Part shown: in pieces, positions 39,001-51,000 of the stretch
How positions within the stretch are numbered: position 1 is the first letter of the stretch
Layout of the letters: the number at the start of each line of letters is the position of its first letter
DNA from: Crotophaga sulcirostris
Lineage: Eukaryota > Chordata > Aves > Cuculiformes > Crotophagidae
Assembly: GCA_013397455.1 (NCBI GenBank)
Contig: VYZB01000731.1
Span: forward strand, 218,211-282,210
Direction of reading: 5' to 3'
DNA: 64,000 nucleotides
Notes under the pieces: model-generated
What the model was told of the DNA's origin: nothing
What the model saw: the letters and a program-made list of their open reading frames with translations, nothing else
The model's database searches: none
Program-made: the position numbers and the translations under genes

Positions 39001-42000
39001 CACCGCAACAGAATGCAACACCCATCTTTTCTTTCCTTATTTTTCCAACCTAACACACACAAGTAATGTCTTTACTGCTGCAATGTTTTATCTGATTACA
39101 ATTTTATGGAATTTTTTTTTAACTTTTACTTCTAGCATTCTTTCTGCTTGACAGTCGGTTACGCTGAGGCATTTGTGCGTGCACATGTGTAGGATATAAG
39201 ACCTGGAAGGAAGAATCAGCTTCTCAGCTGTTGTACCCAGGTGTATCTAAAGACTATGTCCATAAATTAAGCACATTACTTCTTGAAGTCAATTCAGTTT
39301 CATACACACAAACCTGCAGATTCTAAAACCTCATGCCTCCAGTGTTCAGAAACATGATAAGTCTACGCTTATTCAGGATCGGTTTAGACTGTGCTGCTTG
39401 TTCTTCTGTGTTCCTGCTCACACTGCAATCATCTTTGTGTGTGGATGGCCCAAACAGAATTTAGCCCTCCAGACGGGGCTGGCCCAGGGCTTGTGCCATG
39501 GCTGATACTGTTTCTGCTGGAAATACCCAGCCTGACAGATCGTCGTTAGCCTCTTCCCTGACTGGACTTGGTGCAACTGCTGCATATGTGGCACCATGGG
39601 TGATCCTGGGGGGCGAGTAAAGGTGATAACGTTTTCATAAAATGCTCTTGACCGAACGTAACCTCTTTGCGAAATAAGCCTTTCTACTGTGCTCCTTTTC
39701 ATTCCTGCCTAGGATGAATCCGCGCAGCCATTAATGCAGCCAAGTAAAATCCATGTCCTCCTCTTGGTACTCCATGGAGGGAACATCCTGGACTCAGGAA
39801 GTGGTGACCAGAGCTCTAAGCAAGGGGATGTCAATACCATCACGACAGTGTTTGACACAGTGATGAGGGTCCATTACCCAGCTGCTCTTGGACACATTGC
39901 CATCAGGCTTGTCCCTTGCCCAGCCATCTGCTCCGAAGCGTTTTCACTGGTGTCCAGGTAAGTTGATACTACTTTGTCACAGAGAGAAACATGCAAAATT
40001 TCACTCTTGCTTTTTGTTTCTTTTCTTGCATCTTTGAAATGTTCTGTGTGTAGTAGTGAAAGCTTTGACCACGCTTTGAGAATGCACTTATTAATGTACC
40101 AGCAAGGCATTCAATCTCGATTTCATACTTAGCTGCAGTGAATACAGTAATGATGCAGCAAGAGTTCTGAGATTGATTTATTCTAATTAATCCAATAAAT
40201 GCTAAGGCTTTAATTCCTTGTCTGAGGGTTGTTCTATCAATGTAAGTATGTTGTCCTTGAAGATTTACGTTTGATGGGAGGGAAAGATTTATTAAGCTCT
40301 CACCCATTCACTCTGAAATAAATGACCTTTCTATCTTGAGGCTTTTTTTAATGAACCACAATAGTGACTGTACTGTCTGTGAATGGTTTTACCCACTCTG
40401 CATGTTAGGCTGAATATTTCCATTATCTCTTGCCCTATCCAGCCTCAGCCCATACAGTTATGACGAAGGCTGCCTGTCCAACAGCCAGGATCACATTCCC
40501 CTTGCTGCCCTCCCTCTGCTAGCAACGTCATCCCCACAGTACCAAGAAGCAGTAGCCACAGTCATTGTCAGAGCCAACCAGGCCTACAGTGAGTTCATCA
40601 GGTCCCAGGAGGGCACGTCGTTCAACGGCCAGGTGAGCCAGCGGCTGTTTATAGCCACAATGAAAGGAAGAGCAAGGAAAGCAATTTCCTTCTGAAGCTC
40701 TCTTTTTCCATTAATCTCTCAGGAGGGATGAAAACATGACAGTGTTGATCTGCAATAAGGAAGTGTTGTGCTTCCATCTCTTTCTTTCTGAGAGAGAGAG
40801 ATTATTGCTTATGCTCTGCCTTGAACCTTTGGGATTCGAGGCAAAGTCTGAGCTTATGTTCAGAAATGAAGCTACAAAGCTGTGAAGTTAATCAATTTCC
40901 AGCATGACACACCTTTCCAAATCAGGAATGCTACCTTTGTTACTAAACATGATCTGTACTCCCACTGCAAACCAAGGCTGTTTAAGCATTCCCATCTTTA
41001 AAGGACCTTCAGCAGCTCGTGCTGGAGCTGTGGCAGAAGGGGGTTTCTTTTCTGAGCCAGCACAGCTGCTGCACCCCGTGAAGGACCGTGACTGAGCCTC
41101 ACCCCTCTGTCAGCAAAGTGACTCTCCAGCCTCGTGAGGTTTGAGCTGTTGGACTAGCAAGCACAAGGCACTGCTATAGTGTGATTTATCCACTTGTGCC
41201 CAGCCAGCCTTGTGCCCAGGGACCCAGGCAGCCCTTGCCTACCCAGGGGTCTCAGTGCTTTCTTGTGTCTATCTGCTTGATGCCCTTGGAGGCAGAGCAA
41301 CCTTATCTCCTCAGGGTGTGTGCAGGGAGCAGAAGCGCAGCTGGTAAGGACGGAATCAAGCTTGGTTTTCTGAGGCTGGTGCTAGTGCCGTGGTCAGTGC
41401 TCTGTGTTGCTTTCACTTCAGTGCAGCCAGCTGGTGGGGACAGCTAGAACACATTAGCTATGTTTGCTAACGAGAGTCTGCAGGGTGCTGGTGGATGTTC
41501 ATTGACAGAATAGTTTTACTGATGAAAGCACTGGGCATCCTGTTACTGCAGCTTTCCTAGGTATAATCCAGCACTCCATTTAACTGTCATCACTGAGCTG
41601 AAATCACAGGGCTTTTTTTTTTTCCCTCCTCCCATGCTTCTGTTGTTTTTTTTCAGGTGTGTTTGGTAGGGGACTGTGTTGGAGGAATCTTGGGATTTGA
41701 TGCCTTATGCTACAGCAATCAGACTGTGTCCGAGAGCCAGAACAGCAGTCGGCGAGGAAGCGTTGTGAGTGTCCAGGTAATGCTGGCTCCCAGTGCCTAC
41801 TGGGAATAGGTCTGCTGGCCACAGCACCTCCATGACCTCTGTTTTTAGTAAGGATCTTGTCATGAACCAACAGACTCTACTCCTTACCAGTGGCAAATGT
41901 CTGAAGGTGCATGTGTGTCTGAATTTGGGTGCATTTCCTCTGATCAGGGATGTTGCATCCTCTGGAGCGAAGCATCATCCATACCTGCTTTACCCAGACC

Positions 42001-45000
42001 CTTAGCAAGTGGTTTGGTCTAAGTTACTGTGTTGCCCTCAACTGGATTTTGGGGTAGGTGGGGAAAGGAGGATAGAAGGAGAAGGATATAATGTGGGTGT
42101 ATTCCCAATACAGCCATCAGCGTGATAAATCCTTGTATTTCAAATTCCAGGATACTGACCTCCTGTCTCCTGGAATAACAGTGAACAACAGCTACTGTTC
42201 CAGTGGCTCTAATCTGGAAGCCAGCAGACACCTCAGCAGGAGCAACATTGATATTCCCCGTAGCAACGGAGAAGATCCAAAGAAGCAGCTGCCACGAAAA
42301 AGGAGCGATTCATCAACCTACGAACTGGACACGATAAAGCAGCATCAAGCCTTTCTTTCAAGGTAAGATTTGGAAGGAACAGAACCAGCAATCTTCTGGA
42401 GCTGAGACTGGTGCATCTGTGAAACCCAAATGTTGCTTTGTTATCCTATGATAAGGAAGGTGTTTCATTTAGATTAGAGGGGTATAGATTTCAGGGTGTT
42501 GGATACGTGAAAAAAATTAACGGCAGTCTTGCTGAGTGGCAGTGAGAGAATCCAGCTGTTCTACTGCATCTGCATTGCAATGGCAAGAAGCCCTTCATCC
42601 TGTCACTTGACAGCAAAGGCAGTCAGGTAACTGCTTTGTGCTGTGCTGCAAGGTCACAAAGCAAATGTAGAAATTGGGCGAGGGAAGATGGTGAAGCAGA
42701 ACTGGGAATCCAATGTTGTGTTCATTTCAAAGCATCTCTGAGAGCTGAGTTGGCTGACCTGTTCTTGGGAAAGGTGAGGGTGAGCCCAGTATCCTTTAGT
42801 CTTGGCCTAGCTCAAGTGTGAGACTGAACTGTGATGTGTCCTTTCCCATTGGAGGAGCAGGTTTCTGCTGTCATGTTGGCAGGATGCTCTGGGTGAGACA
42901 TCCTGAACCCTCACTGGTTGGGTGGTTCATGGAGCAACCTTCAGCTGCACGTGAGGATTGCTCTGTCTGTGTGACTGTTTGGCAAGGCAACCCAAGTGCC
43001 CTGTATGGAGCACGGACAGGGGCTGTATTCCTGTTGCACCAAGGCTGTAGTTCAGATGTTACTCATTATCAAAACCCCCAGAAATGTATCCATTAACATA
43101 ACCGTGAAGTTTTTTTATCCATTAACATTCCATGAATTTTCATAGCAGTCTTTCCATTGCTGCTGATCTTTCTGGGATTACTTCTATAAGCATCATCTTC
43201 ATCCTATAGAACTGGATAACCCAGACCTTTTCCTCCTGCAGGGCCAGAGGAGCTGCACCATCCTCTGAATCCATCTTCCCCCAGGTACTGGGGAGCAATG
43301 CCCACTCCCCAAGCAAACACCATTATCTGCATTACAGCTGTGCCCATGGTTGTTCCTCTTGTGCTGTGCTGAGCTGGAGGCTTCTCCTACACTTTTGCCC
43401 TTCCTTCAGTCCTTGCAATCCTTGCTCCAGCACAGGGACTGGTGTTGTCCTGCCACGTCAGGGGCCCATTTATAAAAGATTCATAGGAGAGAGAACCTAT
43501 CAAAGTGAATGTCATTGCTCCACAGAGATACTGTATTGAGAAAGACAGCTGCATTTACACAAACCACAATAAGCTTCTCAGCTGCTTCCAGCAGGTTAAT
43601 AAAAGGCAATCAGTCTCTTGTTCATACCTTATCAAAACAGCCTCCTGTATTACAGGAGAAAATATTAGTTGTGCAAAAATGCGCGCTCTCTCCTCCTTGT
43701 TCTTGACCTCAGGGGCACAGGCTGAGCTAAGGAAAGCAGGCTGGCATCTTCCTGCAGTTTTTCACCTGGTCTAGAAGAAGGGCTGGGTCCAGCATGGCCA
43801 AGGTTGCAGTTTGTTGTTTCAGACAGCTTCGTCCTGGTCCTTCGTGCTCCATCTCTGGAGGACTCTGCCCGCTCTCAGCATGAGGCACGTGGGGGGTGCC
43901 TGGCAAGGCCTGTTGGTGCTCAGTGCACTGATGAGTTCTTGCAACTTTTTTTCTTTTAGGGCTATATATCTTTATAATTTACCTTTAAATCTTGGGTTAA
44001 AAGTGAGTCTCTTCCCATGGCTCAAGGAAAGGAGCAGTGTGAAGCTGCTGTACCCTCCACATCTCTCCAGTGCAGTGGTTAACCCCTTCTCCTCCAGCAT
44101 GATGGCAAGGCATCACAATGGACTCAGCCCTGGACCTCGTGCTTACAGCCATCGTTACTGCGCTGTGCAGCGATCAGCAGGACGTCCCCTTGGCCTCTTT
44201 GTCACTAAGCAATGATTTTCCCATATGAAAACCAAGCCCCAGTGTGGGGTGGCTTCGTGCAGGAGACTGGCAGAAGAGAGCCAGCTCTGCCTAATGGGCT
44301 CAGCAGACGGGCAGCCTGGCATATGGGGGCCTTTCTGTCCGTGCCCATTGCAGATTTCAACTTGTGCCAAAGACACTCATTTTTATTCATGTATCAGACC
44401 TCCCTGCTTCCCTGGGATAATGCCCAGCAAGGCAGAGCAGCAGCTGGAGATTACAATCACACATTTTATTTTTAAATTCAGTCCTTCTGCACAACTACAT
44501 TATTTCTGGCTGTGCTGTACTTGTATTATTGTAAATGAGTTGATTTGCTTCTGAAATCCACAAGCTCTTGTTTAATTAATGCACACAGTGCATCTGCTGC
44601 TTTTTAAAGGAAGAACAGGGCACTGCAGGTTGCTTGGAGCACGACGGATTCAGAGTTCCCCTTGGCTCTCATTTCTTTTGATTACTGGGAACTTGATAGT
44701 CCTTTAGCAAAAGGAAAGAAGCTGTCCAAGCTGCTTAGCAGCGTGAGTGCTCCTGTTCTCTTCTGTTCCCCACAAAGAGGTGCTGTGGGAAGGTGGGTGG
44801 AATACACTAAAACCCCCTTGCACCTGTCCTGCCGTAGCGCATCTGCCGTCAGGACAGCCTTTCCTTTTGTTTGAATCACATTGCTGTCACCCTGCCTTCA
44901 GCAAAACTGAATGCCTTCTAAATAACTTTGTATTCCTTATACACAGCAAGCCTAATGTGTTGCAATCTTGTCAGCTAAAATAATTGTAGCTTCACTGAAG

Positions 45001-48000
45001 GTGGCTTGTTTTTAAATGTTTTTCAACGTTGCACATCTTGAAGTGTGATCTCAGGGAAGCTCGCTCACATCACACAAATGGGAACACGCTCATTTTAGCT
45101 GTCACTGCTGTAACCTCCTGTTCCTCTTGCTTTTGACATCACTGTCTTGACTTTCCATTATGTCTGGCATAAGTAAGCTTGTTATTTCCCTGTGGTTGGT
45201 AACTGGGAGAATAGTACTGTGCACGTACACGCACGCACCTTTAGAGAATACATGAGAGCAGCACGAGAAGAAGATTTTTTAGCATCCGTTGGGAGTGGTG
45301 TTCAGCAGAGGTGCTGTCTGAAATACTGTGACTTGCCAAAGCAGGAAAACAGAATCAGACTGAAACCCATTTTTCTTCCCAAATTTGTGAATATTTGCAG
45401 CAGTTCATTTATTGAATGGCTATCCCAGAGGAGTGTGTGCGAGCGACTGCTCCGGTGCTAACAATGGTGGGGAGTGAGCACCCTGGTTCTGGGAGTGCAG
45501 CAGTGCTGGGCCATCACTGCCCAGCTGGGCAACCAGCACACTGTGTTCAGAAGTGGCTTTGGTGTGCAAGTGCTGTTCCATACAGAGACACAGCAAGAGC
45601 TGGTGACCACCTGGGATTTTGACTTGGGGCCACATAGCTGGCAAAAGACTGTTGCATTTGCATCATTCCCAACTCCAGGCCGATAAACCTTTTATCCAAC
45701 CCAGCTGTTGTGGTATCTATTTATCCTACATATTTTATAGAATCTGTTCAGGTGCTTTTTAAAGTGTTTGCAAACACCTTGTTAAGTCACTGCTGGTACT
45801 CTTTATTCAACTCTGCTTCTAATTATAATGAGGATAACCCAGCAAGGCTGCTGTCTGACGATGTAGAACCTGGAGCGCTGAAGAAATTACAGCTTATTGC
45901 TTTTGGGTGGTGACAGAAGAATCCCAGAAACCCCTCTGTGAGCCAGGTTATTAGTGTTACCCATCTGTCATTTCGCTGTCTAATCCCAGATCTAGACTGC
46001 AAAGAAGCACTGCTTCCTAACGTGGGGGTGGCTTCCCAGGATTTTTATCTAAGGCTTCTGGTGTCTTCTCCCTCAGTGTCGAAGCGATACATGAATTCAG
46101 ATCTCCGTGTTCAACCTGCACCATGCAAGTTTGACTTTACAAGGAGGTTTGACACCTGAAAGAGGAGGGGAAAACTGGACATGTTTTATATCATTATTCT
46201 TTCTAAGTACAGTTACCTGGAGTTGTTGGGCTGGGGTTGAGTAGTAGTTTGGTAATAACTTAACAGATGTGGCCTCATGGGCAGAAGAGGAGTGAGTCCT
46301 GGGTGTACGATAAAGAGAATTTACCATATGGCCACGGCGTTTATTACCCCAATTTCCCATTTCCAGTGACTGCTGTACAAATGCATGGAAGCTGTGGTGC
46401 AAACTCAGTGCACAAGGATACTAGAAACCCTCTTGCAGATTTTGATCTTTCTTTTTCTCTCTCCTCTCCCATTTTCTTTTTCCTTTTCAATCCTATAACA
46501 TTTGTCCAACTACTTCCACGAGGAAGAAATGGGTAAGCACAGCTTTCCATAACATTTGAGAATAAGGTGATGGAGGAACTCAAATGTTGACGACCAGAAA
46601 GCATAGCAGTAACGTGTGTAATGCAGTGAATCACTGTAGACCTCCTTTTTTCCCCTGCTACTGTAGTAATTTTGGCTTGCTGGTTATTTTTTGCAAATGA
46701 CTATCCTACTAGCATCAACCAAGATTTTGACTCCCCAAAGAAAAAACATTTTGAGGAGATGGAAGGGTATACATGAAGCTTAGCACAGTCTAAACTATGC
46801 CAGTGTAATGGGGTAATTGTATGGGGGGATGTTTTCCTGGCTAGTAAAAAATACTGTACTGAGGCACGGTGCGATGCTTGGTACGGTTCCTTCACTGAAG
46901 AGATAGAAATTATCTTTACTGTCAGTCACTTATCTGGCCTTCAATTATGGAAAACCAGCATGAATAAAATTTTGACTTTATTTTCTGTTCTTGTCCCAGT
47001 TTACATTCTAGTGTTCTGAGAAATGACCCAGGATCCAGACGATCCAGTAGCTCTACTATGTTGGATGGAGGAAATATTGGAAAGTTTGAATTTGAGATCA
47101 CTGACTTCTTCCTCTTTGGTTCTCCTTTGGGTCTGGTTCTTGCGCTGCGAAAAACTGTCATTCCAGCTCTTGACAGTAAGTCCTGATGTAAATTGCTGAG
47201 CTCACTTAGTGGATGTGTGCCTCCTGCTACAGAGCCAGCCATCTGATAAGACAAGCTGGTAAAAAACAAACAGTTATCTGTAATATTTATTGCATCGTAA
47301 GGAAGCAGATCACTCTGTGCTCTGGCCAATACTGATCACACAATTTATTTGCAATGTACTTCCAAACATTAAAAACACTGGGCAATTTTTGAGCCTATAA
47401 ATATTGTGGAAAAATGTTTCAATTGACTAAACAGAAAGATGAGGGAGATGATAAAACTTTAGTATTTTTTTTGTAACCCAACAGTTGTCCTTTTTATAGA
47501 CAAATATTTACAATGATCTAACAAATAACCTTTGGATACTTACGGGTTTTTTTTCTCCATCTTTTTAGTCTTTCAGCTCAGACCAGCTTGTCAGCAGGTC
47601 TATAACCTGTTCCACCCTGCAGACCCATCTGCTTCACGCCTTGAGCCTCTTCTGGAGAGGAAGTTCTACCTTTTGCCCCCTTTTAATATTCCCCGTTACC
47701 AGAGGTTCCCACTGGGTGATGGCAATTCTGCTGTTCTGGGTAAGTCACTTTGGGTCCACATTAGCTGTCTAAAGGGTCATATCCACACTGTACATGAAAT
47801 TATCAAAGCAATTGGGAATGACAAGAAAGAGAATTGGCCCTGTAATGTTAGCCTTATTCCCGATTTAGCAGAAAAGTAGTTTTCTTCCAACAAAATCAGT
47901 GCCTTGTGACCCGTATGCCCTTCATTTGTTAGACAAAGGCCATCAGCTGCTGAGAACCATGACGTGGTGACCTCTCTGTAAAGGTCCCTGTTTTACACCC

Positions 48001-51000
48001 GAGGTGGTGGTTGTAGTTGGGACTGAATGAAACATGATTCGCTTGGCTACGTTTAGGACCTTCATGTTTGGAGGGCCAGTGAAGGCTGGAAAGAGCAGAG
48101 TCAACAGTGAGATGACAAGTTGATTTACTTGGTTGCAACCTCTGCATTTTCATGGGACAGGCTGCTGCAGGTCAGTGGGCTGGTGACAGTGCCTTGCCCT
48201 TGCACCTTGCCAGTGAGACACTTTGACTTTCTAGGATGCCTAGGATGCCTCTGCCATCGGTGGCCTCTTCACTTGCTCTGCCCCAATTGCAGCAGTAACA
48301 AAGTCTCAGTTGGCTGTGTGCATGCCCTTTTGTCTTACTGGGTTGCATTTGAAACAACTGTGTCCTGACTATGCCCTGCCTCAGCTCCCATTACATCAGT
48401 GCTTTTGCAGTTGATCCAATAAAATAAATTGTCTTTCCTACCATCTTCACCTCACTGTGCCTGGACTCTCATGGTCTGTTGCCATTTCAGTGCAGGCTCT
48501 CATTGCAAGGAGCTCTAGGGGAAGCTCACCGCTGTGCAGAACTAAATTTGACCTTTCCTGTTCACCTAAAGCTTTGGTTCCCTGCAGGGTCAGGGCTTTG
48601 GGGCAGGAAGAACAATTGCATGCTAATTTTTCCCTTTTTAGAGGTTGTTAGTCAATGGCTACTTAAGGTCAACACTGCAACTAAGAGTCACTACTATAAA
48701 AGTAGACTTCCAGCATGCAAGAAATCATGTTGGCAAACCAGAGTAGAATATCAAAGCTAGAAAGATTGGTTGGATTTGGTTTTTGTTCTTTCCCCCAATC
48801 TCTGGTAACTTTCCATTTTGTTAATATTTGAATCGTGTAGGATTAAATGAAGAGGAACATGCATCTAGAGCTGAATAATTCTGATGATGCTCTGCATAAT
48901 TTTTAAATTGAAAATCCAAAGCAGTAGTCTCCCACGTGTCAGTATCTTTAAAGAGAGAATTGTAATTGCTGAATCTGGAGGTCTGATTTGTTAAAAGGGC
49001 ATAAACTAAAGCTTCATGTTTAATACAGTGAATAAAATGCTTTCTGCAGGCCCCACTCACTTGTCAAATTTAGCAAAGATCTTGCTGCAACACTTTTTAA
49101 AAATGGATCCACCCACAACTACATTTGTGCCCAGTCCAGCTACAACAGCTTGGGGAATCTGTAGCAACTTGAAAAGCAATTTGCTTTTTGGGTGTATTCT
49201 AGGTGTCAGCTGCAAGTGGCTTCTTAAAAAAGAAACCCTACCTATCTTACCTTCTTCCTCTTAACCACATTTCAAATGCCCTGCTCTCACTGAAGCCAGA
49301 GTTAAAAGCCCTGTTGACACTGAGCAGCCTCTGTTCTGGTTATCGTTCTGTGCAACAGCAGGGATCTTGTAAGTTTGCTGTGCCTCCCTAGGCCTTTGTT
49401 GAGTTGACTGTGTTTAGAGAGACCCTTGCTGTGTAGTGGAGAAGAGTTAAACAGCAGTTAGCTCAATTATGAGAAGGGTAGAGCGATGGGGAAGCCCTCT
49501 CCAGGTTTGGACCTTGTTATTTTAAGAGATGCTGCTCTGTTGTGGTGAATAAAACAAACAAAAAAGCAGCTTTAAATTCTTCTATTGTTTAAGACAAAGA
49601 CTTCTCATTTGCTCATCGTAAAGTAGCAGGCTACTCCTTTCCATTAGAGTCAAAAGTTCAGTGTTGTGGTTTACACATTACCCAGAAGGACTGTGCTACC
49701 CATGATCTGCAAAGCCACCACTGAAGTTAGCGTTGACTGCAGGACACTCCAGAAAAGTCAACTGCTGCTACAATTAAGCTGTATGATTTGGTGATGACAT
49801 AAAGTTCAGGTGCTCAATTAAAATTAGTTCTGTACAAAACCTTCTGTACCACTGCTTGTGCATATTTCCTCACTCAGCTGGCTGGCTTGTTAATAGGCCA
49901 CCGTTCAGAAAGCCTCCTAGACTTTTTTTTTTTTTTTTTTATTTCCCCATCTGTACTAAATGTTGGGTCCCTGTTTCATTACAACCAACTGGCAGAGTGA
50001 AATCAATTCACATCCTTGCTTACTCCTGTGCTTTGCACTGTGTAGGCTGTGAGTCTGATTCGAGGAAATCTCCCCTTAGAGCACACTTTTTTTCCATGTA
50101 GTAAAAGGATTTCTCTGGATCCGCTGGGTGTTTATGGATTTGGCTCACTGGAGAAGCTGGTTAAGAGGACTCGCTTTTCTTTTGTTGTTGAAATGCCATC
50201 GTTGTGCTCTCCTCTGCTACCAGTTAATCTCTCTGATGTGAGTCTACTTGGAAAGTCACACGTGTTTTGTTTCTTTTACTCTATTTGAAGGTTGTCCTTT
50301 CATTGAAGACTCATAGTTGAAGTGCTCGGTTGTAACTGTTTGTATGTTAACACTTTGTGGCCGCATGTCTGTTCTTTGTCCTTCTGTTTTGTTTTGTTTT
50401 TTTTTTCCCATCATAGTTGAGACAATCCAGAACAATCCCATCATCCTCATGGAAAGTAGCCCTCTGGGTGCTCTCCAGCACCAGGACAGCTTCATGGAAA
50501 CAAGTATCCCCGTTCCCGTACTGAATTGGCAAGATGTTTCCAATAAAAGTGCTGGTTTTGCTGAGTGTGTGTAATCTACACTTTTGTATTGTCTACGGTG
50601 TTGGGTACTTGGGGTGCTTTGTGGAGATCGTGCTGTTGCCTCCTGGAGTTGAAATCTTCACGCTGTGTCTCAGGCTGTGCCACAGGAAATAACCACTTGG
50701 GATCACGCTTGGGTCTGGGCGACCCGCCGTGAAAAGAGCAAGTTGGGATTATAAACTCTGTCGCATTCCAGTGCTGATGCTGGAAGGGGAGCCTGCGGCC
50801 ACGTACTTATTTTTCCCATGTGTGGTGGCCGTGCTGCTGGTGAGAGGCTTTGGCACTGGAAACCCCAGTCCCCAGGTGGCCCTGCCCATGTGTGGAAGGA
50901 TCCCCTGGGACAGGGTTGGTTTTCTGCAGCGTGCGACTCCCCGGCCGGCAGCCGCTCGTGCCCAGCAGCCTGATGAATGTCTGTGCCAGAGCAGGCTTTG

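Larger units (their letters stand above)
35942..39712 (+). other. PITPNM2: Intron 8
   Basis: About 3.8 kb. Contains two antisense CR1 3' fragments (36296-36489 and 36497-36556), an A/T-rich TAAA patch near 36.67 kb and the longest sense CR1 of the window (38262-38703). Confidence 0.85.
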
